36,042 nt of DNA from Micromonospora sicca (GCF_003172935.1 NZ_QGKS01000226.1:1-36042); one strand, 5' to 3'. Numbered from the stretch's first letter, positions 25,416 to 31,547 are shown. Notes: generated from the letters alone by a model not told the origin. Translations and numbers: made by a program.

Positions 25416-25904
25416 GTGGGAAGCATCAGCAGCCTTCTTGAACGGGCTTCGCGGACTGCAGATTGCTCGATTCGGCCTCCTGTGGCGACACCTGTAACTC
25501 TCCCGCCGGGGCTTTCGCTACCGTCTGATCTTGCGGAGTTCTATGAGAAGTGTGGCGGGGCATCACTGTTTGCGACCTCGCCGTACCCGGTGGAGATTCT
25601 GTCGCCTGATAGGGTCGTTCCGGCCAACATTGCCATTCTTGGGGAGGAGTTTCCGGATGACCGTTCTTCGAAGTGGGTCACCCTGGCTGCCCTGCCTAAC
25701 GGTGATTTCATTAGTATTGACCTAGATCCCGATCGGCTAGGACATTGTTACGACAGTTCGCACGAAGTGCATGGCATCGTTGGCTCGTGCGCGATTGTAG
25801 CCATGTCATTTTCTCGGTTTTTCGAATCGGTCTTAAATGCTGAAGGCGGCTATTGGTTCTGGTTGGAAGACGGATTCTCCTACCTCGGTGACGCGTATGA
25901 CTAG
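25416..25904 (+). CDS. SUKH (SMI1/KNR4-like) immunity protein
   Basis: About 162 aa, immediately downstream of the toxin. Family features are GLSLPSDLAEFYEKCGGASLF, a central VTLAALPNGDFISIDLD, GHCYDSSHEVHG and IVAMSFSRFFESVL near the end. SUKH proteins are the commonest immunity proteins of nuclease-type polymorphic toxins and bind the toxin tip. GTG 25416 is preferred because AAGGGA lies about 9 bases upstream; GTG 25395, two bases after the toxin stop, is possible and would add 7 residues. Like the toxin tip, it is visibly poorer in G+C than the rest of the RHS gene, so tip and immunity gene probably arrived together. Confidence 0.85.
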   Translation: MGSISSLLERASRTADCSIRPPVATPVTLPPGLSLPSDLAEFYEKCGGASLFATSPYPVEILSPDRVVPANIAILGEEFPDDRSSKWVTLAALPNGDFISIDLDPDRLGHCYDSSHEVHGIVGSCAIVAMSFSRFFESVLNAEGGYWFWLEDGFSYLGDAYD

Positions 25905-26178
25905 CTTTGGCCGAATAGCTGGAATTGAAGTCCGAGGTTCCGCGACTTGTCTGTGCGAGACCCGGCCACCAGGGCGTCATGGCCGACGGTTTCACTAAGG
26001 ACATCATGAAGTGGTAGGTCGTAGGACGAGGCTGACCCCTGCATGACCCCAACATCGCGCTAGAACAGCACAGTGGGCCAGGCCAGTGGCGGGCTGCTGC
26101 CCAGATGGCGACTATTGACCAAGAGGCAGCGAGTGTCCTCTTAATCCAAGGGTCGTCGGCGGGCCGAACGTGTAAGTG

Positions 26179-26221
26179 GCTGTCGACAGCAACGGCGGCA
26201 GGGTGACAAACCGAGTGACAA
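26179..26221. repeat. Relic arm-type repeat (right copy)
   Basis: GCTGTCGACAGCAACGG at 26179-26195 is identical to 17043-17059 and in the same orientation. GTGACAA follows at 26203-26209 and 26215-26221 (12-bp period). Together the two copies enclose the int/rep fragments, the toxin and its immunity gene. Confidence 0.6.
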
Positions 26222-26295
26222 CGGGACGGGCGCTGAGGTTCCAGCGCTAGAGAGGAAGCCCGAGGGAACAGCTGCAGGAGTGCGATCTCGCGACC

Positions 26296-26317
26296 GTGGG
26301 GACCACGCGGGGACCAC
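26296..26317. repeat. 11-bp tandem repeat
   Basis: GTGGGGACCAC (26296-26306) followed directly by GCGGGGACCAC (26307-26317), 10 of 11 identical. The form is that of integrase arm repeats from a different element. Confidence 0.5.
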
Positions 26318-26397
26318 ACGCAGTCAGCGCGAGCGCACTGACTGCGGACCACTGAACCGCCTAAGATAACCCGGAGCGCGCGTGACGTGCGGTAACG

Positions 26398-26423
26398 CTT
26401 GACCCCACGTCCTGGGGGTCAAG
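26398..26423. terminator. Hairpin, possible terminator
   Basis: CTTGACCCC (26398-26406) pairs perfectly with GGGGTCAAG (26415-26423) across an 8-base loop. It lies downstream of the GntR gene on the minus strand and could end its transcript. A relic att core is the other reading. Confidence 0.4.
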
Positions 26424-26663
26424 GGGCGGACGAGGACCAGGGCTAGGCCGTCGCCAGGCCACCAAGGGGGGCCCGGCATCAGCCGTTGACATCAACGGTG
26501 GCGGCCGGGGCCGGACGAGTGCGCACGGCTGCTTCCGACGAGCCGCACCCCGTGGAGCCCAGCGGACGTAGCGACTCTGGCCGGAAGCGCATTACAAGCG
26601 AGGGGTCACGACCCGTCAGCGAGCGGGTACGGTCGGCTGATCGACTAGATCGGCACCCTGGGT

Positions 26664-26888
26664 CTATCGGGGGAGTGGGTTCGCGACGTACACACCCTTG
26701 CCTTGCCGGCCGTCGATCAGCCCTTCGGCTTTGAGGATGAGCATGGCGGCCCGGATGACGGTGTTGCTGACGTCGTAGTGCTCGCACAGGGCGGCGAAGG
26801 ATGGCAGCTTGTCGCCCGGCTTCAACTGGCCGGAGCTGATCTGCTCGCGGATATCCCGGGCGACCTGTAGGTATGCGGCTTCAGACAT
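26664..26888 (-). CDS. GntR-family single-domain regulator (KorSA-like)
   Basis: A 74-aa protein that is only a GntR winged helix: YLQVARDIREQISSGQLKPGDKLPS, recognition helix SNTVIRAAMLILKAEGLI, then the wing GRQGKGVYVANP. It lacks the effector domain of full-length GntR regulators. AICEs use KorSA-type GntR repressors to keep excision and transfer genes silent, and the position near attR with a divergent promoter fits that. The ATG at 26888 has GGGAGC upstream. Its likely operator overlaps the divergent rightward promoter. Confidence 0.9.
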   Translation of the reverse strand: MSEAAYLQVARDIREQISSGQLKPGDKLPSFAALCEHYDVSNTVIRAAMLILKAEGLIDGRQGKGVYVANPLPR

Positions 26889-26958
26889 CGGTGGTGCTCC
26901 CAGCTTGGCGGCTGGTGCAAGCAGATCACACCGCAGACCCGACTCACAACGCTATGTG

Positions 26959-26996
26959 TCACAGCTGTTGACCCTGCGCACATTGCGTCCTAAGTT
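26959..26996 (+). promoter_or_regulatory. Rightward promoter with dyad operator
   Basis: -35 TTGACC (26968-26973), 17-bp spacer, -10 TAAGTT (26991-26996), a strong match to the vegetative consensus. A dyad GTCA-CAGCTG-T-TGAC (about 26958-26972) overlaps the -35. It is placed to let the divergent GntR repressor control the three-gene operon. CCCAGCTTGGCGGC also repeats at 26899-26912 and 27010-27023, flanking the promoter. Confidence 0.65.
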
Positions 26997-27106
26997 GCTT
27001 GTGGGGCTACCCAGCTTGGCGGCCGGGTGTCCTGCCGTGGGTGCTCCGTCTCCGAGGAGAGTGGCCGGGTGCCCACGGCTCCGCCAAGGCGTCGGCGGGA
27101 GGCGTT

Positions 27107-27400
27107 GTGACCAGACGGAGTGATGCAGCTGGTTGGACCGCAGCTGCGGGCCGCGCCCGGCGGAACGCTGGCCATCTTCAGTCGTCAACCGGCGATGAGG
27201 GAGTTGACGGCAACCGACGGCGCGTCTCCTACGACGAGTACGTCCTGGCGGTCGCGATGACCCTTGCGCGGCGGCATCGGCCGGTCTGGTGCTGGCGGCG
27301 GTGGCGGCGGGTCTGCCGGTGCGGAGCCGAGCTGCCGTGTCGCGCACGGCATCGGATTCCGATCAATCGTGGCCATTGGCCGGGGGAGGGGGAGCAGTGA
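27107..27400 (+). CDS. Small AICE protein with Cys pair, 97 aa
   Basis: GTG start with GGGAGG four bases upstream. The N-terminal 40 residues are low complexity; the conserved-looking part is SYDEYVLAVAMTLARRHRPV followed by a Trp/Arg-rich stretch and CRCGAELPCRARHRIPINRG. The CxC...C pattern suggests metal binding. It is first in an operon driven by the GntR-controlled promoter, and its stop overlaps the next start (GTGA). Function unknown. Small proteins of this kind near attR are common AICE baggage. Confidence 0.65.
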   Translation: MTRRSDAAGWTAAAGRARRNAGHLQSSTGDEGVDGNRRRVSYDEYVLAVAMTLARRHRPVWCWRRWRRVCRCGAELPCRARHRIPINRGHWPGEGEQ

Positions 27401-27576
27401 ACGACGGGCAGGAGCAGGCCATCCTCGCGGTTCATATCCGTGGGGTCGATGGCATGTGCGCCGGCTGTCGCGCCTGGTGGTCGCGGCTGGCGCCGTACCC
27501 GTGCTGGCAGGTGGATTGGGCGACCAGGCGGCAGGCCCGGACGATCACCGCCCGGTTTCTTGTGGGTGTGCGGTGA
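27397..27576 (+). CDS. Small CxxC protein, 59 aa
   Basis: It starts with GTG overlapping the previous stop and preceded by a GGGAGGGGGAG site. The product contains MCAGCRAWWSRLAPYPCWQV, so one CxxC plus a third Cys and several Trp, a compact metal-binding or redox-like arrangement. The C-terminus is basic (RRQARTITARFL). It ends in a GTGA overlap with the next gene, so the three genes are translated as one coupled unit. Function unknown. Confidence 0.65.
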   Translation: MNDGQEQAILAVHIRGVDGMCAGCRAWWSRLAPYPCWQVDWATRRQARTITARFLVGVR

Positions 27577-27818
27577 CCACCCACGGCCCGGTCATGCCGA
27601 TCTGGAGCTGTGGAGGCTGCGACCTGCCTTGGCCCTGCCCGACCCGGAAGCGGGAGCTGCGGGCCGAGTATGCGGACGCTCCGGTGTCGCTCGCCCTCTA
27701 CCTCGGCAGTTATCTCGTCCAGGCCACCGAGGACATGCCCTGGACGCCGGCCGGCGTGCTGCACCGTCGCTTCCTCGGCTGGACCAGGAAAGCCGACCGG
27801 TCCCCGCCAGCAGTGTGA
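27573..27818 (+). CDS. Small AICE protein, C-terminus cut by group II intron
   Basis: GTG overlaps the previous stop. The 81-aa product has WSCGGCDLPWPCPTRKRELR, a three-Cys N-terminal motif, then helices SLALYLGSYLVQATEDM and VLHRRFLGWTRK. This resembles short AICE proteins often labelled, without evidence, as flavin reductases. The stop TGA at 27816-27818 is made of intron bases. Joining 27814 to 29978 restores an ORF running 21 codons further to a TGA at 30042-30044 (102 aa in all). The present gene is therefore an intron-truncated form that loses an Ala/Arg/Gln-rich tail. The intron lies antisense, so splicing cannot repair this mRNA. Confidence 0.75.
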   Translation: MTTHGPVMPIWSCGGCDLPWPCPTRKRELRAEYADAPVSLALYLGSYLVQATEDMPWTPAGVLHRRFLGWTRKADRSPPAV

Positions 27819-27877
27819 GGTCGACCCAAGGCGCGGTGCTGGTGTTTCAACCGGCCCGTTTCCTTGGGTCGCCTCCC

Positions 27878-27912
27878 GAACCCGGCGTGCCAGTCGTCCT
27901 GGCACCGGGCTC
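27878..27912 (-). ncRNA. Group II intron domain V
   Basis: On the minus strand GAGCCCGGTGCC pairs with GGCACGCCGGGTTC around a short AGGACGACT-type loop, with the catalytic AGC near its start. Domain VI follows (27816-27877) as a GACCCAAGG/CCTTGGGTC stem containing A residues available as branch point. Confidence 0.85.
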
Positions 27913-27945
27913 TCCACAAGTCCCGTTAGGGTTTGCCGTGGTGGT

Positions 27946-29373
27946 CTATCCCGTGGCCGTCCATGGGGTGGGGATGGCTGTTCCCCGGTAGCGGTAGCGC
28001 GTGGTGCGCATCTTGTCCGGGTTGAACAGGCCGATTTCCGGTGTGGTTGGCCACCATCCGCCGTTGCAGTAGCGGCGGCGGATGGTCTTCACTGTGATCC
28101 GGCGGTGTTTGCGTCGTGCCCATCGCAGGAACCGGTCCAGGGTGTAGCTGGCCAGGTCGGCGAAGGTGGCGGCGGACACGCCGGGTTTGAAGTAGGCGCA
28201 CCAGCCCCGCAGCGCCGGGTTGAGCTGGCGGATGAGGGTCTGGAGCGGCTGGTTGACGTTGCGCCGGCAGATCGTCTTCACCTTGATCGTCACCGCTTTG
28301 ATCGCTTTGCGGGACGGGTAGGTGTAGATGTAGCGCCGGTTGGTGCCTCGCTTGCGGTGGCGCTGGATGCGCCAGCCGAGGAAGTCGACACCCTCGTCGA
28401 TGTGGGTGATCTTCGTTTTCTCCGCCGACAGGCGTAATCCCATCGGGGCCAGGACCGCCGCCGCGTGCTCGCGCATCTGCTGCGCGTGTTCGCGGGTGCC
28501 GGAGACCATGAGCAGCCAGTCGTCCGCGTAGCGGATGAGCCGGTAGTTGCCCAGGCCTTTGCGTCGGCGGGTGGCCCGCTGGCTGGGGGTGCTGCCCGGC
28601 CCGCCGGGGGTCTGGGCGATGTGTTCGTCCAGCACCGACAGGGCCAGGTTGGCCAGCACGGGGGAGAGGATCCCACCTTGCGGCACCCCGGTGTTGCTGT
28701 CGCGCAGCGTCCCTTCCTGGCCGAGGATGCCGGCCTTGAGGAACGCCTTGACGAGGGCCAGGACGCGCTTGTCTCCGATCCGTTCGCGCAGCCGGTCCAT
28801 CAACGCCGGATGCGCGATCTCGTCGAAACACGCCTTGATGTCACCCTCGACAACCCACTCATACGAGCGGGTCGCCAGGTATCGGGCCTCGGCGATCGCG
28901 TCATGAGCCCGCCGGCCGGGACGGAAGCCGTAGCTGCACGGCAGGAAATCCGCCTCCAGGATCGGCTCCAACACCAGGGTCAGGGACGCCTGGACCACCC
29001 GATCGGTCACGGTCGCGATCCCGAGACGGCGCTGCTTACCGCCCGCCTTCGGGATCATCCGCTCCCGCACCGGCATCGGCCGGAAACTGCGATCCTTCAG
29101 CACGGTTCGCAGGCGGTCGAGGAACTCCTCGACCCCCAGCACGGCCTGCACGTAGTAGGCGCTGCGCCCATCCACGCCGGCCGTCTTGGCGCCCTTGTTG
29201 TGCCGCACCCGATCCCACGCCACAAGCAGGAACGCGGGATCGACGACAAGATTGAACACATCGTCAAACCGGCGATGAGGATCATCACGGGCCCAACGGT
29301 GCAGCTTCGTCTGGATCTCCAGTACCCGACGGCGCGCCTCATACGTGGCGGCCTCCAGCTCGTCGGTATTCAC
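27946..29373 (-). CDS. ltrA: Group II intron reverse transcriptase/maturase
   Basis: 475 aa. Reverse transcriptase blocks run in order: AGVDG, RPMPVRERMIPKAGGKQRRL, LPCSYGFRPGRRAHDAI, EGDIKACFDEI, GVPQGGILSPVLANLALS, the catalytic YADD, then KTKITHIDEGVDFLGW. The maturase/X domain includes LNPALRGWCAYFK. It ends soon afterwards with no HNH endonuclease, so retrohoming would use nicks or replication forks for priming. GTG 29373 is chosen because GGGAGG lies upstream; a TTG one codon earlier is less likely. It helps the intron splice and reverse-splice into DNA. Confidence 0.93.
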   Translation of the reverse strand: MNTDELEAATYEARRRVLEIQTKLHRWARDDPHRRFDDVFNLVVDPAFLLVAWDRVRHNKGAKTAGVDGRSAYYVQAVLGVEEFLDRLRTVLKDRSFRPMPVRERMIPKAGGKQRRLGIATVTDRVVQASLTLVLEPILEADFLPCSYGFRPGRRAHDAIAEARYLATRSYEWVVEGDIKACFDEIAHPALMDRLRERIGDKRVLALVKAFLKAGILGQEGTLRDSNTGVPQGGILSPVLANLALSVLDEHIAQTPGGPGSTPSQRATRRRKGLGNYRLIRYADDWLLMVSGTREHAQQMREHAAAVLAPMGLRLSAEKTKITHIDEGVDFLGWRIQRHRKRGTNRRYIYTYPSRKAIKAVTIKVKTICRRNVNQPLQTLIRQLNPALRGWCAYFKPGVSAATFADLASYTLDRFLRWARRKHRRITVKTIRRRYCNGGWWPTTPEIGLFNPDKMRTTRYRYRGTAIPTPWTATG

Positions 29374-29961
29374 CAACGCCCTCCCGGCATTCCAGCATCT
29401 CCACTACGGACTTGCTGGCCCCCTTCGCCATGTGCCACGGCTTTCCCGGGCTCGGACTACTACGAGGCCTCCGCCCCACCCAACGGCCGACAGTCGGCGA
29501 CGGACCTGCCCTCCCAACCAGACCGGCTGCCTGACGGGTAGGGCGACCGCGGATGGTTCCCACGTTCACCGGATCATCGATCGGCCAGATCGGCGCTCAG
29601 CTATACCCCGGCAGCCTCGCCACGCCTACGCCGTAGACCTTCAACGTGGCCTCCCCACCGTCTGCTGCACACGGCTTCGGAGTTGACCCGCCAGCCGGCA
29701 AGGTCACGCACTGCACCCCGGCCCCTACCCACCAGATTTGAGCCGGCACCCTTTACGAGGCTTCAACCACTGATTCACTCGCGTTACGCACCCTGGCCTC
29801 GCTAGCCGAACCCGCACCGTCTGGCAGTACCAGCACGTCCCGGCATCGTCGGGGCTGCTTCCCACCCTCACCGGCATCCCCCGGATCAGGCTGCCCCCAG
29901 CTTCGATCAGGCCGCTACGACGGCCCAACGGAGAGGGACTCTCACCCCTCTCGACAATCCA
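29374..29961 (-). other. Group II intron 5' region (domains I-III), non-coding
   Basis: About 590 bases without a gene. They form the intron RNA upstream of the RT ORF and include the paired segment GAGAGGGGTGAGAGTCCCTC and the EBS1 at 29662-29668. The apparent ORFs on either strand here are incidental. Confidence 0.75.
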
Positions 29962-29977
29962 GCGCCTCGTGGCGCAC

Positions 29978-29998
29978 ACAGCAGCGAAGTACAGCAAC
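29978..29998. repeat. Right integrase arm-type site, broken by the intron
   Basis: These 21 bases equal 10295-10315. The two bases GT that complete the first GTACAGCA repeat are now at 27813-27814 on the other side of the intron. The second GTACAGCA (29989-29996) is intact. Confidence 0.75.
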
Positions 29999-30080
29999 TG
30001 TGCCAGCCGAACCGGCCCGAGAAGCGCGTCAGCAGGCCGTTTGACCTCGTATCGAGCCCGATCCGACCCGCTCGCCGAGA

Positions 30081-30124
30081 GTTCACACCGAAGAGGTCAC
30101 TGGTTCGATCCCAGTATCGCCCAC
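30081..30124 (+). repeat. attR: 44-bp copy of the tRNA-Val 3' half
   Basis: Identical to 10200-10243. No 5' tRNA half precedes it, so it is not a functional tRNA gene. It marks the right end of the integrative element. Confidence 0.95.
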
Positions 30125-30145
30125 CAAGAATATGTGCAGGTCAGG

Positions 30146-30176
30146 AGCCCGGAACCGGAAATGCCGGTAACGGGCT
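30146..30176 (+). terminator. Hairpin right of attR, probable original tRNA-Val terminator
   Basis: AGCCCG (30146-30151) pairs with CGGGCT (30171-30176) with an inner CCGG/CCGG stem, followed by TCTT. It sits where the tRNA-Val transcript would have ended before the element integrated. Confidence 0.5.
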
Positions 30177-30196
30177 TCTTGCCGTTTGCCCCCTAC

Positions 30197-30218
30197 ATTG
30201 GGAGCAGATTGGGAGCAG
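30197..30218. repeat. 11-bp perfect tandem repeat beside attR
   Basis: ATTGGGAGCAG at 30197-30207 and 30208-30218. Its position about 75 bases outside attR matches that of an integrase arm site, so a second element may once have used the same tRNA. Apart from this and the hairpin at 30146, I see nothing in 30124-30399. Confidence 0.6.
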
Positions 30219-30399
30219 CCCGATCCCCGCGACGCGGACGATCACCAGCGGACATGAGGTCTTCGCGGCTGGGTGGAGTAGCGCTGCGGCAGGTCAGGGC
30301 TGACGCGGCTGGATGAGCCGCCCGCGTGGGTCTGGCTCCGGCAGGCGCCCGGCCGTCAGTCCCGTTTCTGTGGGGAGCCGGTGCGGGAGCCGGGTTCAG

Positions 30400-30543
30400 T
30401 CACCGGCGGCGCATGATGGCGTAGACCATCCTGCTGCTGGCGAACTCGGAGAGCTGACAAGTTCCCAGCCGAACTGCTCGAGCACCTCGGCCGCCGCCAC
30501 CGCCTGGGTGACCTGGTCGACCGAGCCGGCTGCCAGTAACCCT
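30400..30543 (-). pseudogene. Frameshifted fragment of a small conserved protein
   Basis: The minus strand reads SVDQVTQAVAAAEVLEQFGWELV in one frame and LSEFASSRMVYAIMRRR-stop in another, joined near 30445. Together they look like the helix-strand-strand layout of a small actinobacterial protein whose last residues are MVYAIMRRR. No single frame covers both parts and no start is evident, so it is broken. It abuts the next damaged gene head to head. Confidence 0.4.
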
Positions 30544-30913
30544 GTGGACACTGGTGCGGCTGCCGTCCTGGTGCCCAAGCAGGCGTCACCGGCGACCAAG
30601 GCAAGCGAGGCGAAGAAGTCCAACCGGGCGTCGGGCGCTGGCACGACCCGCAGCCGAGCGGGCAAGCCGAAGGCCGCAACGGGCGCCAGGGCCACGACTA
30701 CGGCGGCGAAGGCCACAAAGTCGACCGCCAAAGGCCGCTCCCTCCGCCGGCGAGGGACGGGTGTACCGGCGCTCACCGGCCGATCTCGAAGCGGTCTACC
30801 AGCAAGCCGGGAGTGTGGCTGCAGTCGCCGACCACTACAACCTGCCCCGGCACACTGCCCAGGGGTGGATCCGCACGCTGCGTCGCCGGCAAGCCGGGCC
30901 AGTTTCTGAGTAG
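30544..30913 (+). pseudogene. Frameshifted HTH protein with Ala/Lys-rich linker
   Basis: The first frame gives a basic Ala/Lys/Thr-rich linker (KASEAKKSNRASGAGTTRSR, then AAKATKSTAKGR). The second gives VYRRSPADLEAVYQQAGSVA, continuing VADHYNLPRHTAQGWIRTLRRR, a clear helix-turn-helix. The switch falls near 30735-30750, by a C-rich run. Linker plus C-terminal HTH is an arrangement found in nucleoid-associated or Lsr2-like actinobacterial proteins. A sequencing error or programmed frameshift is possible; I favour a pseudogene given the damaged neighbours. Confidence 0.5.
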
Positions 30914-30953
30914 AGGAACCTGGTACCGGGAATGAGCCAACAGGGGTGCCGCT

Positions 30954-31547
30954 TCAAGGCGCGGGATAAATCCTGACGGCGGGGGCCGTCAACGTGCTGC
31001 GACAAGCTGTCGGTCTGTCGTCTCCGGCGCGGGCGGCCGGTACTGGTAGACCTTGTGCCTCGCTCTCCAGTCCGCGGCGTGCCCGATTCGGCGGGCCATC
31101 GACCTCTCCTTCACGGGCCTTGTCATTCACCCTCGAAGCCGCGGACCTGCCGGACTCGTCGGCGGCATCGGCAGAGTCGGCGAAGTCCATGTTCGTGATG
31201 GACATGTTGGCGGAGACTTCGGCGTACCAGCGGGGCGGCACCCGGAAGGTGCGGCCGGGCTCGTCGTAGAGGTCGACGGCGAGCAGCGGGTGTTCGTCGT
31301 CGCCCATGGTGGTCGAGTCGGCGAGGAACAGGTAGGTCAGCTTGTCGTCATCGTCCGCGTCGGCATCGGCTTGGACCAGGGCATGGATGCCCACCCCGGC
31401 GTACTGAGGGTCGCTGACGAAGGTCGCGTCGGGGTAAGGGTCTCCGGCGATGAGGGCGGCTTTCAGTGCGTCCCACGCCGCGTTATCGGTGAAGTCGGTA
31501 CGCAGGACCAGCGACGTGAGGTCTTCGGGTTGGGGCAGAGGGGTCAC
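30954..31547 (-). CDS. DUF6924-like protein with altered C-terminus
   Basis: GTG 31547 has AAAGGA upstream. Residues 1-133 form a coherent domain: LPQPEDLTSLVLRTDFTDNAAWDAL near the start, YVSDPQYAGVGIHALV-type core, LTYLFLADSTTMGDDEHPLLAVDL and RTFRVPPRWYAEVSANMSI. From my memory of DUF6924 this core is characteristic and the family normally ends soon after the DSADAADESG segment. Here about 60 low-complexity Arg/Ala-rich residues follow, suggesting that a rearrangement replaced the true C-terminus around 31140. Function unknown. Confidence 0.7.
   Translation of the reverse strand: MTPLPQPEDLTSLVLRTDFTDNAAWDALKAALIAGDPYPDATFVSDPQYAGVGIHALVQADADADDDDKLTYLFLADSTTMGDDEHPLLAVDLYDEPGRTFRVPPRWYAEVSANMSITNMDFADSADAADESGRSAASRVNDKAREGEVDGPPNRARRGLESEAQGLPVPAARAGDDRPTACRSTLTAPAVRIYPAP

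Larger units (their letters stand above)
25905..26663. other. Non-coding stretch with relic integration repeats
   Basis: No gene I can support; ORFs here have no protein-like composition. From left to right it holds the right copy of the 17-bp palindromic repeat (26179-26195), degenerate GTGACAA repeats (26203-26221), an 11-bp tandem repeat (26296-26317), a 9-bp hairpin (26398-26423) and a short hairpin CCGTTG/CAACGG (26483-26498). Confidence 0.6.
27815..29977 (-). mobile_element. Complete group II intron with RT ORF
   Basis: On the minus strand it begins GTGCGCC at 29977 (group II 5' consensus GUGYG), folds at once into GCGCC-ACGA-GGCGC, and carries about 600 bases of domain I-III. It encodes a reverse transcriptase and ends with domains V and VI and a 3' AC at 27815. 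Precise removal rebuilds the integrase arm repeat seen at the left end (10293-10315), which fixes both boundaries. EBS1 GCAGCAG (29662-29668, minus) pairs over 7 bp with IBS1 CTGCTGT (29978-29984, minus). Confidence 0.92.
10200..30124. mobile_element. AICE-type integrative element in tRNA-Val, about 19.9 kb
   Basis: The element is bounded by 44-bp att repeats. The order from attL is int-xis-rep (one leftward operon), small unknown genes, non-coding structured DNA, a DUF3592 protein, an AICE relic, the RHS toxin and SUKH immunity genes, a GntR regulator, a three-gene operon, a group II intron and attR. Integrase arm-type repeats (two copies of GTACAGCA, 13-bp period) lie inside each end. The replication/integration module is pSAM2-like. 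I find no FtsK/TraB-type translocase or Spd gene, so self-transfer is unlikely. It is a degraded or mobilisable AICE carrying a toxin cargo. Confidence 0.88.

Noticed and set aside
25711..26352. 213-codon minus-strand ORF after the immunity gene
   Set aside because: It runs antisense into the SUKH gene and mixes unrelated compositions; no domain or ribosome site.
26486..26734. 82-codon plus-strand ORF
   Set aside because: It starts at TTG, has no ribosome site, is low in complexity and overlaps the GntR gene antisense.
27926..28831. 301-codon minus-strand ORF
   Set aside because: It is a shadow frame within the reverse transcriptase gene with repetitive Arg/Pro/His content.
28465..29541. 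358-codon plus-strand ORF
   Set aside because: It is antisense to the intron reverse transcriptase, which has all RT motifs.
30081..30123. Second tRNA-Val gene
   Set aside because: Only the 3' half is present; there is no acceptor 5' strand or D-arm, so it is attR.
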